DNA of 64,000 nt from Seminavis robusta (lineage: Eukaryota; Bacillariophyta; Bacillariophyceae; Naviculales; Naviculaceae). Under the pieces are notes generated by a model. That model was not told where the DNA came from. It ran no database searches and saw only the letters and a program-made list of their open reading frames with translations. The stretch is taken from contig CAICTM010000167.1 in NCBI GenBank assembly GCA_903772945.1, forward strand, positions 1-64,000. The letters run 5' to 3'. Shown here in pieces: positions 33,764 to 44,326 of the stretch. The stretch's first letter is position 1. Every line of letters begins with the position of its first letter. Both the position numbers and the translations under genes were made by a program.

Positions 33764-36134
33764 ATAATAATCATATTGATTGGTTGGTTGGATGAAAGGA
33801 TTTGGATCACAACAGCAGGTTTTTCAGGTGGTCCATTACATTTTTTAGAAAGTACTGTAAAACGGTACAACTTGAAATAGATGGACTTGAATTTCCCAAT
33901 ATTTAGCGTACCGTAGCGTTGTACAGTACCGGTATAGGCACTACTTGATGCTCTCAAATTTGGCCCTCCCCAAATCAAGGGAGCAGCACATTTTCGCAAG
34001 TTCAGGTCGTCCAACCTCACTGAAGTAGCTTCCTCGCCTCTTGGATTAAATCGCTCCCCTTTTGGTGAGATAGAAGCACCAGCCATGTACCGTATAATGT
34101 ACCGGTACGGTAGCCATGATGAAGGTTGGCTCGGACGGTGAGCATTCTAATCCCCTTGTTCTGCCAGTTTCGCCTTCCGCTGCAATGATGAGCAATGAGC
34201 TACCGGTACTGGTACCCGGTTTCGCTATCATGTAGCTAGCCCAGGATGTCATCTGGGACTGATACGACTAGCAGAAAGGGAGAGCTGCTCCCACATCGGT
34301 CATTGTGTTTCAGTACAAGTTCATGACACACCAACTGTACTACGGGTACATGTTTGAAACCGAAATCTGGGTAACAGTAATTCTAAGTTCGTTATTAGTC
34401 TTTCCTTTTTGATTTTCGACTTGAGCAAAGAATCGCGCGATGTAATGATGTACGTATCCACCTGACCCAAGCTGTTTCGCGTTGTCAGTTGCACTCGCTT
34501 CGTAAACACCAATCTGTCGATATAAAGAACAACTCCTTCACAGTCCAACTCTTGATGATCGTTCTTGGCGTCCTCCACTGTCGCATGTGAAGCGAGTCTT
34601 GACCGCCACCTCCTCTTGAATGGCTCTCACATGTCGGCTGTTTTCTTTGCGCCATTTGGCACAGGGCCTCTGTTCTCTTCTCCTTCACAACATTGTATGA
34701 TCGTTTGCTGCCGTTTCATCAAGAGCAAGGATCACAAGCATAGACACTCAACATCCACTTCGTTCCTCCCGCGTCAATGCGACGAAAATATGGATCTCAA
34801 AGTCTTCGTCAGTGCTGGGCTTGCCGAGGATGAATCACCGTGGCTTCCCTTGCTGTAGTGGCTGTCAGTGTCAATTGATTCAACACTGGACGTTGTAGAT
34901 CGATGCTCCCGATGTTCATCGCGGATTCGCTTGACTGCAGCTTGTCTTGATCGGATGGTGCGTCTACCTCTGCGACCACTCCCGCGGCAATGTCTTCCTA
35001 CGGTTGAAATGCCTCCTGCCATGTTGCTTTGTCTTCTTTGCTCTATTGCTGTTTGGGTTATGCTGTTTCAAGTTTGGTTGCTCTAGTTTTATGGCTTCGG
35101 GTGGTTGTTTTGCTCTTCCCTCCAAGTTCGGGTTTTGCAAGCGTTTGTGTGGTTCGGGACGATGTTGTGAGCTCCAATTCTGATCTGTGCGAAACCTGTG
35201 GAGGGCATGGGACCGGCAAACGGCTCTGGCCGGTTGTGGGAATGGCGTGTACCAGTGAACGCGTTCACTTTGTGGCCACATGAGGCCCTCGAGCACGCCA
35301 TTGGAGTCAGTCAAACTGACGTCAATCAATCTTGTAAACGGATAACCAATGGTTGGTTGAACAAATCCGATCCCGGCTATCAAGCAGCGCTCACCGCCAC
35401 GAGCCGCCACGAGCTTTTCTTCTTTGGCGGCTGAACGCCACGAGCACAGAAAATCGGGCCTTCAGCAATGCGTGAGTCATCAAGTCAATCGGTGTGAAGA
35501 AATTTGCTGATATCATGCAGGCCAAGTCCAGTAGCCAGTTTGATTGATTGATCACAATGATTAGTATTTATTATTTGCTACTGCGCCGAGGGCTTGCTTT
35601 TACTTCACTCAGAATGACAGGGGGCCAGTACCGCGGCTCGCACGCAGAACAATAATGCTCACCTGGCTGGTGGCTAGTAGAACCATGGCAGGGTCTACCG
35701 GACTATCTAGCTACCTTACCGGAAGCGGATACCGGTACGGCTGTACGTATGCACAGGAAAGGGTTGATTAGCTATTGCTTCTACCAGGTACTAGCTAGTT
35801 ACCGGTAGATTCAAAGTGTGATCTTGCTGATAGACATAGCTGTACACAGTACGTATCCGTACCGGTACTGTACGTCAGTCGCCGGAGAGATGGAGTTTCG
35901 TCTTGGGGAGGTGAGACCGAGAGAGAATCGAAACTACTGCTTTACCCGCTCTAATGGCTTAAACGGAGTCAAGGTTTCAAGTCCCGCACGTTTTTGTTCG
36001 AGCCGTTCCACTTTTTGCATCAAAACCAAAATTTTTCCGTCTCGAAGCCTCTAACAATCATTGCATTCGAGCCCTTATCAATAGGAATAGAATAGAATTG
36101 AAAACACTGCAGTTGTATCCATCATTGATAGATC
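33764..36134. other. Intergenic region of about 2.4 kb with possible coding relics
   Basis: No sound gene is visible. On the minus strand, short frames at about 34321-34688 and 34774-35022 have protein-like composition (for example LDCEGVVLYIDRLVF), but they are in different frames and resemble no known family. They may be an eroded gene. TACCGGTA-type motifs are frequent (about 33926-33936, 34097-34109, 34201-34216, 35731-35740, 35858-35869). Confidence 0.35.
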
Positions 36135-37055
36135 ATGTCTTCCTACCATGAATCCAAAGCCTACAAGAGTGAGGCAATTGAAGTCCTCAAGCACTTGTTT
36201 CCTTTGATTTCTGTCGCAGCGATTGGAGCGGTTTTTCTACAGAATGAACATGAGTTTGAACCAGCGTATACTGCACTTCGTGGAGTTCAAGACATTATCC
36301 TCAATGATAGAAAAGCCAGTCGAAGAGATGGCCGGCATCAAAGTATCGTTAACCAGTTGTCCTTCTTACGTGGTGTCCACCGGATCGAGCTGAAAGGAAA
36401 ACGCATCAGTGCGTGCGGGCACCCTTATCCGTCCAGTGAAAAGTTGCTGACTGAACTACGCCGGAACAGTAAGTTCTGCTGAATCTCTGAGCTCCCTTGA
36501 GATGGTGATTCTGTCTAACAGTTTTGATGGTCCTCTGTTTGACGCAGGTATTGAGGGGTTCCAGACGACGAAAATAGAAACGGTTGCAGTAGGACCTGTG
36601 GCAACGAAACACCCTCCCACTGTCTCCGCAAGCCACAAAACAGCTGCCTCATTCGCCAAGAAGGAGTCGGACAGAAACGATGACACTCTTCAGCCCAAAC
36701 AAGACGGCACCGTCAACACCGCCTCAAGCGAGCAACAATGGCAGAATCTAGATGCCGATGATTGGACTTGTCAGTGCTGCTTCTGTGATTACTCTTTTGA
36801 TGAGATGGTAGCTTGCTCGGAAGCGACACACTTTTTCTGCAAGCAATGCGTCAGTGGCTATGCCAAGGAAGAATTGTATGGCAACGATCGAAGTGGATTG
36901 ACATGCATGTCATCCGACGGGTGCCAGGGAACGTACCAAGCCGAAATGCTCGAAAAGGCACTGTCGCCCAAAACAATGAAGAACATGGCGGAGCATTCGT
37001 ATCGCACAGAAGTTGGCAAGTCCGAGATGGAAGATGACATTTGGTGAGTTTCTTG

Positions 37056-37087
<32 letters not shown>

Positions 37088-37972
37088 ATTGAATGCTTCT
37101 GTCTCAACCGTTTGTTTCCTCTGACTCTGCTACGTACGGTGCCATTCTTACGAAACAGGACGTGTCAAAAGTGTGGATGTTTGGCGGTTCTAGATGTTGA
37201 CGCGAAAAAGGCGTCTTACGTGCAGTGCCCGGGCCCGGGTTGCTATCACAAGAGCTGTCCTCTATGCAAAGAAGACCCCCACGATGGCAAAACCTGCCAG
37301 GAGTTCAAGGCAGAAAACGAGCGTTCCAACGCCCATGCCCGCATTGCGGACGCCATGTCGGCGGCCGTGATGCGCTCTTGTCCCAACTGTGGAACAAACA
37401 TTATTAAAAGCGCAGGCTGTAACAAAATGAAATGCAGCTGTGGAACGAAGTTTTGCTATGTGTGTCGACAGGTTATTGTTGATTACAGTCATTTTTGCCT
37501 GACGCCGCTATGCAATCACACTTCGTGTGGCAAATGTGTCCTCTTCACGGACTCGGTTGCGGACGATCGTCGGGCTCGACGTGATGCTGGCAGAAAGGAG
37601 CAAGAGGCTCTTGGTGCTGCTGCCGCTGATCTCTCGCTACTGTCCCCAGAAAAGAAACCAGCTGCCACTACTGGCAAGGGGACTGCTGGTCGTTTCGGGC
37701 CGCCCCTTCAGCCCCAAAACAATGCCGCTCCGAATTATGAAGCGTATCTCGCCCAATTTCGTGCACGACAAGCCGAAGCACGGGTGCAAGCCGAAGCACG
37801 GCGTCGTATCGCAATTGCCCGGGCCGAGATCGAGAACCAGCGTCGTCGCGCAATGGATGCCCGGGCCGAGGCTGAGAATCAGCGTCGTGCCCATGCCGGC
37901 CTCTGGGGAGGTGGTAACAACAGTCCGTTCTATGGCCTGTTCGGACGAAACAACGGCTTCTTCCCAAACTGA
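36135..37972 (+). CDS. RNF216-like RBR E3 ubiquitin ligase, three exons, 547 aa
   Basis: The exons are 36135-36468, 36548-37043 and 37159-37972, with introns of 79 and 115 nt. RBR ligases take ubiquitin onto a catalytic Cys before passing it to the substrate. Residues 186 to about 242 form RING1 (CQCCFCDYSF, HFFCKQC). About 262-325 form the IBR (TCQKCGCLAVLD, CYHKSCPLCKED). 351 to about 405 form RING2 (CPNCGTNIIKSAGCNKMKC, CYVCRQVI, HFC), with Cys364 of SAGC the likely catalytic residue. The RING2 and following CNHTSCGKCVLFTD most resemble RNF216/TRIAD3, which builds K63-type chains. The C-terminus is an Arg/Glu/Ala helix, probably coiled coil. The stop codon is 38 bases from that of the convergent UPF0489 gene. 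Confidence 0.9.
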
Positions 37973-38010
37973 AAGTGGATTGATGCAAGCCCCTCGCCGC
38001 GGTCAAAAGT

Positions 38011-39675
38011 CTAAACATCAGCTTTCTTGGGACCTTTGGAAGGAGGAGGCCAATCCATGAAACATGAACCCTCGTGTATCCCATAGTCTAAAACAAATCG
38101 AAACTGACATTTTTCCATTGATCCATCTTGTTGCTGTTGCTGTTGTTGTGTGATAGTGTTGTTTAGATTGTCAATCTTCCTGGGACACCCACAGTACAGT
38201 GTATGCACAAATTGAAGTATCTCACCCTGCAATTTGTCGACGACTTGAGCCGGAGTAAAACCATCAGCAGAACTCCTTGCCATTGTGATTATGAATGGTG
38301 GACACCTCGGGAGATTAGCGTCTTGGGCCATGCAGTCTTGGTTGGATGCTGAAGAATGCATGTGTCGATCAATAGTGTGTTGGACTTGTTCCAGAGCAGG
38401 GCGGATCTTATCCATCGTAAAAGGCCCCGTTGCCATGGTGCCAGTCTTGCCGACCCTGTCACCAGATACCTTTGCCTCATCATCACAACATGTAGCTGTG
38501 TGATGTGGCATCATCAAATTTGGAAGAGTCTGCTGTGTCATGGTGACTAACTCAAGTTGGTCGCTGGCCAAAAAGGCTCTGACGAATTCGTTTACCAACG
38601 CTTCTCCATGAGAAGGATCTGCATAGTACGCCCCAAGGATACTACGCGTGTTTTGCTGGATGTTCGCAGCGTTTTCTTTGTCAGCCTGCGTTAAAAGATC
38701 CACTAGGAAACTCCAAAACTCGTGTAGATTGCGTTGATAATCCTTTAGACGATCCAGCTCACATGGCTTTTGGATAAGTATTGTGGATGGTGGTGTATTC
38801 ATGATGGAATGGGAATATAACTGCGATTGAAGAACAACTTGTAGCAATGCCCTAGTGTAGACTGGATCCTTGGCTTCCAGATCGGTCAGGAATGGGTTTT
38901 GGCAGGCAAAGTAATCGAGACAAATATCAAGTGCCCACAGATTGGACGTCACGTTGGTTGGTGGTGCCGTGTTGGCAGTCCCATTGTTGGACAGCAACTC
39001 GGAGATTTGCAGCTCCAAAGGTTGGGCCAGTAGAAATGATTCTTCTTTCTCGCCGAAATGGACAGTGCAATTATCTTCCAAGTAGTAGGGGTGTGGCCAG
39101 TCGACTTTTACGATTGCCGACTCTGGTAAATCCACAAAAGAGTCAATCTTGTTGTTGTTGTCTTTGTTCAACACAGAGGCACCCACTTGATAGTTGTGTT
39201 TCCCCAGTGGAAGCTGCGATGGAGGCCGCGGCCAACTATTGGTATTTTGTGCCGTTTGGGAAGAATTGGGTTTAATCCAGTGGACCTTTCGTAGATTGGC
39301 AGCCAGGACAAGGGGCAAAATCCATTCGGCAATTCCCGTAGCTGTCGAATCGAGAAGTTCGTAGAGGTTCTTCTTCTTTGCTTCTTCTTCTTTGCTGCCT
39401 TTATTATTACTAGTATTGGAAGAAAACTCGTGGTGGGGCAGAAAACAAGCCTTTGCAGGAATGGAATCATGGGGACAAGCCAAATCGGGATGGGCATCAA
39501 AGTGTAGCATCGACCATTCCTCTGTCAAGAGCCGTTCCTTTCGCAGCACTGTGTGGATGTGTTCCAACACATGTTGATGAGATTCCACAACAACCAAGTA
39601 GATTGGTCGCTCAGAAGAATCACGTCTCCTTCGTTTCCTCGTGCTGTGCGGGGGAGTAGTAGTTTTCGTTGACAT
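38011..39675 (-). CDS. UPF0489 (C5orf22-like) family protein, 554 aa
   Basis: This is a single exon. Conserved UPF0489 blocks appear in order: IYLVVVESHQHVLEHIH near residue 25, MLHFDAHPDLACP near 56, the long middle with WILPLVLAANLRKVHWIKP, and WALDICLDYFACQNPF near 250. The FDAHPDL motif and DICLDYF strand recall an arginase-like metal-binding fold, which has been proposed for this family, although its function is unknown. The tail contains MARSSADGFTPAQVV, also typical. It has inserts rich in Asn, Gln and Thr. There is no targeting signal, so a cytosolic or nuclear site is likely. It is convergent with the RBR ligase gene and divergent from the MIT-domain gene. Confidence 0.85.
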   Translation of the reverse strand: MSTKTTTPPHSTRKRRRRDSSERPIYLVVVESHQHVLEHIHTVLRKERLLTEEWSMLHFDAHPDLACPHDSIPAKACFLPHHEFSSNTSNNKGSKEEEAKKKNLYELLDSTATGIAEWILPLVLAANLRKVHWIKPNSSQTAQNTNSWPRPPSQLPLGKHNYQVGASVLNKDNNNKIDSFVDLPESAIVKVDWPHPYYLEDNCTVHFGEKEESFLLAQPLELQISELLSNNGTANTAPPTNVTSNLWALDICLDYFACQNPFLTDLEAKDPVYTRALLQVVLQSQLYSHSIMNTPPSTILIQKPCELDRLKDYQRNLHEFWSFLVDLLTQADKENAANIQQNTRSILGAYYADPSHGEALVNEFVRAFLASDQLELVTMTQQTLPNLMMPHHTATCCDDEAKVSGDRVGKTGTMATGPFTMDKIRPALEQVQHTIDRHMHSSASNQDCMAQDANLPRCPPFIITMARSSADGFTPAQVVDKLQGEILQFVHTLYCGCPRKIDNLNNTITQQQQQQQDGSMEKCQFRFVLDYGIHEGSCFMDWPPPSKGPKKADV

Positions 39676-40015
39676 ACTATAGTATTGCTTTCCGAACGGT
39701 CGGTGTGGTGTTGTGCTAAGGAGCTGCTGAGGTTGTTGCCTCGATGCCTCGATCGATGCCTAGCTAGATCGTGAGATGCCGCGACGCTATCATACAGGCG
39801 CAGGACGAGGTGACGATCGAGATGATGAGCTTCATGATGCTTCCTTCCTTGAAAAGATCGCTGTTGCCGCCCTCCCCTCTAAGTATCTTCGCCAATCGTG
39901 CGTTTGTATCTTTCGAAAATTTGGAAGTGTCATTTTCCAGATTCCTCTTACTAGAATACAGGTAAACCAATAGCTCAAACAAAACGAAACACAACAGAAC
40001 AACAACACAACCACC
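39676..40015. promoter_or_regulatory. Bidirectional intergenic region
   Basis: 340 bases lie between divergent genes. A plus-strand frame from 39776 to a GTAAAC at 39962 looks slightly protein-like. It does not splice in frame to the MIT gene with an intron of credible length. Confidence 0.35.
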
Positions 40016-40636
40016 ATGGCAGGTTCTGCTGGTACTGGCACCACCATGGCGGGAACAACAGCCTCTGATTGCAGCGTGGTTTTGGTCAACGCCATTGCTG
40101 CAGACCAGGCAAAGGATTATGGGACTGCTCTGGCATTGTATCGGACCGCCGTCGGCCTTTTGCTGACCGAAATGGAAAAGACACGGAATGCAGCACAACC
40201 ACAAAAGAGAAGAAATGGGAATACCGCCAACCAGCCGATGAAATCAAGAGTCAAAGAACTATTGAAACGAGCCGAGGAACTGCAAAGGCATCTGGACGAC
40301 GAAAAGACACGACATCACGAGACGTTGCAGCGATCGGGGGCGTCATCATTGGCAAAGACATCGCAACGACGAGGTAGTTTACAAACACAAGAACGAAATG
40401 AAAGACCGGAAGGGGTCAATGTCAATTCCGAACCAGAGGGGGGAGAAAGCAAGGAGTGGTCATTCCACTTTGACATGCATATAGATATTAGCACGAGAAA
40501 CAAAACATCCAGCAGTACACCTCCAGCAGCGGCGGTGACAAGGGGGGCAGCACAAGACGACAACAGTGAGAAGGGTCTATTATTTAAGATCATTGAGTTG
40601 CTCCGGTTCTTACCGTTGCCGATTGGAAAGCGATGA
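40016..40636 (+). CDS. MIT-domain protein, 206 aa
   Basis: The start ccaccATGG is in strong context. Residues about 20-95 form a three-helix MIT domain (LVNAIAADQAKDYGTALAL, YRTAVGLLLTEME, MKSRVKELLKRAEELQRHL). MIT domains bind ESCRT-III tails and occur in Vps4, spastin and sorting nexins. Here no AAA or protease domain follows. Instead there is a charged linker, a short strand-rich motif (WSFHFDMHIDIS) and a hydrophobic C-terminal helix (LLFKIIELLRFLPLP). It may be an ESCRT adaptor, perhaps membrane associated through the tail. It could also be an expanded-copy relic of a larger MIT protein. Confidence 0.75.
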   Translation: MAGSAGTGTTMAGTTASDCSVVLVNAIAADQAKDYGTALALYRTAVGLLLTEMEKTRNAAQPQKRRNGNTANQPMKSRVKELLKRAEELQRHLDDEKTRHHETLQRSGASSLAKTSQRRGSLQTQERNERPEGVNVNSEPEGGESKEWSFHFDMHIDISTRNKTSSSTPPAAAVTRGAAQDDNSEKGLLFKIIELLRFLPLPIGKR

Positions 40637-40902
40637 CTTTAATCAATCTCACCGATGCTTCTGAAAGATCATACATTTTGAAAGATAGAACATTACTAGT
40701 GCGGTAGGGGAAGCACACAGTCATAAAACTAACTGAATGAGCTGTTGCACCGGTATGTATGGTATCACCTATTGTAAGATGGGACTGCTTCTTCAAACAT
40801 TCTCTAGCTACCAAATCAAAATTGTTTACCTAATAATTACGGTCGGGAAGCTTAGCAAAAGTTGCCGCATATGATAGCTTTGTACAAGCATTGGATTCAT
40901 TT

Positions 40903-42693
40903 TTACAAGGGACCAAATGTCACACGAGACAAGGGCCAAACCCTGCCAACTGGTTTTCCCGCAATGTCAGTCTTTGGTAATACACCAAATACTCTCGAGT
41001 CCACTGACACTGCTTTGCAATCTCCCAATACATACACCTCATCATCTCCAAGTTGGTCAACTTTCTTGCCCTTGCCATTCTCCAGCAACCGATCAATGAG
41101 ACGCAGTGGCTCGTCGTCACACAGGTTTCGGTCTGGACCAATGGCTCGTTTTCCCTCCACGTACACATCGCCCGTTTCCGAGTCGACAAGAAAGTCTCTA
41201 TCTCCTGGAAGTCCTACAACTCTCTTGACAAAAAGCGAATTGCTGGAGATGGCGTTGTTGCCAACAATCTCTCTCAATGCGGCGGGAGGGCGAAACAACA
41301 AGACATCGCCTTTTTGGGTTCGCTCCGAGACTCCTGGGAACTTTTCAACCAGCAGTAGATCTCCCTTCATCAAAGTTGGATCCATACTGGCACTGGGAAT
41401 GGCATAGAATGAGACAAAGTTTCTTGCAATGAGAGCCCCAGGAAGAGGCGCAAGAGCCAACAAAATCCCCAAGAGTACTGCAGTTTTGTCACGTTGAAAG
41501 GTTGCCGACACTCTCGGGAATGCGGTTGCCAGATTGAATCTAGTCAATGCCGTCGACGACAGCAGTCTGGCGGGCACTTCCACGGGCCATTCAGTCTTCA
41601 TGCCTCGCTGCTTCCACAGTTGTTGTTGCGTCTTCCATCCACAGGGTCTCAGCGCCAACCGACAATATTTCCGTTCCTCTTTGGGTACAGAGTCAGAGGC
41701 GAAGATGGAATTGCCATCCTTGTCCGTCATGGTCATAATTCTGTAATCAGTGCCAGGCAAGACAAAATATGATTTCAATTCTGCTTCAGTTTGTTTGTTG
41801 CTGTTGCTGGACGCCATTGGAACGATCACTTCTCCAACTCGAAAAAGTCTTTCTTGTTCCCCGTTGACGGCCGCAGATGCTCCAGTGGCTGCATCCAGTA
41901 CAGCTTTGACAGCGCCTCTGGGAGGAATGGCAAAGCTTGACTCGTCGGTACGAAAATTGTAGAGTGTGATTTCGACGTTTGCTTCGATATGACCCAAGGC
42001 ATCACACACAGACTGTGCATACCAGGTTGAAGAACCCCAATCGGCAGCCCGACCCACACTTTCAATATCTTCTAGTTCACTGCAGAAGGTCATGCCTGAA
42101 GACCATGTTGTATTGGATCTTGGCAGGCCACCGGATGTCATGACTGGCAACGCATGGCCAGTGCGGGAGTCCACAAGCCGTAGCTTCCACGAAATGTCCA
42201 CTTCATCGCCATAGTTATCAGGTATATATCTCAAATAGGCAGCCGCTGGCCCAGCTAGCGCGTTGGAAGAGGACCCTCCATAATATCGTCCTTTGGGATA
42301 AAGCAGAATGCGAAACTTGTGCATTTGCTGCAACTGAAATTCATCACTCAAAATACAATAAGGAACATCTTCGTTGGAGCTGTTTTCCTTATTATTGCTA
42401 GTGTCAATCAGACTCGAAACCGGTCGAGGATCATTCCAGAGTTGGCGCAGGTTACCAAGCAGAGTTTCTGGCTTTGGTCGTTCTTTCAGGAGGGGAACCG
42501 AGAAGGACTCGACTTGCCGACCAGTCTTGGAGATTGAAGCAGAAATGGGCAATGAGAGGCAAGAGCATTCTCGAAATTGCTGTAATAAGAGCAATAGAAT
42601 ACTGATGATGAGTCTGGCGGGTGTGTGCTTCATTGTCATCGTTCGATCTGGTCGATGCGTGTTGTGAGGATCCTTCGGCGCGAAGAACATCAT
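40903..42693 (-). CDS. Signal peptidase I (S26) with an extra N-terminal domain, 596 aa
   Basis: Type I signal peptidases cut leader peptides at membranes. The catalytic unit is about residues 404-596: one membrane segment (VLLGILLALAPLPGALIA), then PSASMDPT with Ser436 the nucleophile, FVKRVVGLPGD with Lys490 the general base, and GDCKAVSVDSRVFG. An N-terminal hydrophobic segment (about 28-46) suggests ER or plastid targeting, and translation may start at Met19. Residues about 120-250 form a beta-rich domain (FRILLYPKGR, AAYLRYIPDN, ISWKLRLVD, then DWGSSTWY), resembling a MATH/TRAF-type sandwich. A similar fusion is not known to me. The SPase part resembles thylakoid/bacterial LepB more than the ER Sec11 type, so a plastid location is likely. 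Confidence 0.88.
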   Translation of the reverse strand: MMFFAPKDPHNTHRPDRTMTMKHTPARLIISILLLLLQQFRECSCLSLPISASISKTGRQVESFSVPLLKERPKPETLLGNLRQLWNDPRPVSSLIDTSNNKENSSNEDVPYCILSDEFQLQQMHKFRILLYPKGRYYGGSSSNALAGPAAAYLRYIPDNYGDEVDISWKLRLVDSRTGHALPVMTSGGLPRSNTTWSSGMTFCSELEDIESVGRAADWGSSTWYAQSVCDALGHIEANVEITLYNFRTDESSFAIPPRGAVKAVLDAATGASAAVNGEQERLFRVGEVIVPMASSNSNKQTEAELKSYFVLPGTDYRIMTMTDKDGNSIFASDSVPKEERKYCRLALRPCGWKTQQQLWKQRGMKTEWPVEVPARLLSSTALTRFNLATAFPRVSATFQRDKTAVLLGILLALAPLPGALIARNFVSFYAIPSASMDPTLMKGDLLLVEKFPGVSERTQKGDVLLFRPPAALREIVGNNAISSNSLFVKRVVGLPGDRDFLVDSETGDVYVEGKRAIGPDRNLCDDEPLRLIDRLLENGKGKKVDQLGDDEVYVLGDCKAVSVDSRVFGVLPKTDIAGKPVGRVWPLSRVTFGPL

Positions 42694-43225
42694 GAGAAGA
42701 TCTTTGGCTGACTGAGGTCAATCATAAAGCAGCAGAGCTGCACATTTGCCCCAGAGAACCCTTATTACCCCTCTACAGTAATAAAGCAAAAAAGTCTTTT
42801 GGGAAAGGCCTCCGTCTCGGGGTACCGGTATGGTACCGTACCGGTACCGGTAGCATGCATGCATGGCTCTGAGATTCGAACGTTGTCACAAAACAGCACG
42901 AACAAAGCCGTCGTCTCGTTCTGCTCTACGGTCTCTGAATACATAGTCCCCACATCAATTGATAGCGATGTCTCAGTTTCGGCGTGTATCGAACGACAGT
43001 AGCAATCCGAGGTTGGCGAAGAAAGGTGGACCTGTGCCGGCTAAACTACAGGTGTTGGCTAGTTTCGGTACCGGTGAATCAAGGAGATGTCTCTTTTGAC
43101 GGCAAGGTTGTCGGTAAGTTTCGTTGTCGACCACCTCTTGATGCTGCTTCGTCATCCTTTCACAATGGAGGCGTCCATGTTTCGTTCTTTGTGTAGGAGG
43201 AGGAGGAGGAGGAACGGCCGCGACG
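42694..43225. other. Intergenic region with a TACCGGTA cluster
   Basis: It contains TACCGGTA runs at 42823-42852. A short frame opens at 42971 (MSQFRRVSNDSSNPRLAKKG) and could be a first exon of the coiled-coil gene through a splice near 43074. A strong GTAAGT donor near 43113 is in another frame, so the exon structure is unresolved. Confidence 0.35.
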
Positions 43226-44326
43226 ATGCACTTGGCTCCAATTGCTTCGACGAGCGCAAAAATCTCCACATCAGCAAGCTCCATCGACAACGGTCGAACG
43301 AATCTACAGAAGCACCGAAAAGGGCATCGTCACCACACTGCAGAGTCAGCCGAAGTCACCACTCGCGAAGTTCGTCCAGACAAGAGAACGGAGAGATCCG
43401 TGTTTGCACGAGGAAAGGAAAACGACGCCGCAACGACAGAAATGCTTCGATCGAAGATCGTTGAGCTGGAGGAAGAAGGAGAAAAGCTACTCAAATGGTG
43501 CACCCAGCAGAAGAAAAAGATTGAAGAACAAAGCGACGAAGTCCAACGACTCAACAGCCTTGTAGCCCCCCTCGGCGAAGAAAACCGCTCTTTGAAGGAG
43601 GAGTTGGAAGGTCCGTACTACACTAGGATCATAGATCAGGCCAAGCGCCTCCTTGACGAGAACGAGAAGCAGGACGAAGAAATCCAACGACTCACAAATG
43701 CAGCAGGGGCTTCCAGTGAATACGCCCGCTTTTAAACCGACGATCTCGAGGACCTCGAGAAGCGTCGATCAAAAGCACAGAAGGAGGCGAAGACGCTCAC
43801 CAAAGAAAAGGCCAAGCTCGTGCAAGAAAAGGCCAAGCTGACAGAAGAAAACGCCGAGCTGAGGGAGGAGTACGCCAAGAATACCATCGTGTGCGACATG
43901 TGCAGCAACAAGAGGCCCAATTGCGTGCGCTGCGCGATCGTGTGCAGTCGGACCAAGCACCACGTCCAAGTGAGACAGGAGCGCGACCATTTACGGCGAG
44001 AGAACGTGCGATCGGAGAATGATGTCGGCGCCCTATGGGATGATTGCCACAATGTACGACAGGAGATCCGCCAGTCCCAGCGAGAGAAAGCAGCGTTGGA
44101 GGAGCAGAACCGAGAATATCGCCACGAAGTACAGGAGCTCCGCCCTTCCCGGGAAGAGACGACTAGCCTACTAAATGAAGAAGTGGACCTAGGAGAGCGC
44201 CGTCGCCGAGAGAATCGTTGGTACAATGTGATGAAGGTCTTGACAATCCGTCTTTTTCAGCCAGCTCTACGCTACAAGCAGCCTGGCGAGGGCGAGGTCC
44301 TGGAGCGACGAATCACAATTGGATAG
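43226..44326 (+). pseudogene. Coiled-coil, Cys-rich protein gene with one in-frame stop
   Basis: One reading frame runs from 43226 to the stop at 44326, but a TAA at 43733-43735 interrupts it. Both sides are long Glu/Lys/Arg/Gln coiled coils: upstream LRSKIVELEEEGEKLLKW, downstream LVQEKAKLTEENAELREE. The Cys cluster CDMCSNKRPNCVRCAIVC in the middle of the downstream half resembles a zinc-binding knot between helices. Because the frame is intact apart from one codon, it may be a recent pseudogene, a null allele, a read-through case or a base error. If the stop were real, only a 169-residue N-terminal product would be made. No splice with a normal-length intron removes it. The start may lie further upstream. 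Confidence 0.65.

Noticed and set aside
35960-36000. A tRNA-like B box (GGTTTCAAGTCCC).
   Set aside because: The A-box-like bases lie only a few bases upstream, and no cloverleaf can be drawn.
39776-39961. A plus-strand frame ending at GTAAAC, taken as the first exon of the MIT gene.
   Set aside because: Only an acceptor giving a 37-nt intron keeps the frame, which is too short to be credible.
43690-43735. A short intron removing the in-frame TAA of the coiled-coil gene.
   Set aside because: Candidate GT-AG pairs give lengths of about 44-47 nt that are out of frame or far shorter than any other intron in the window.
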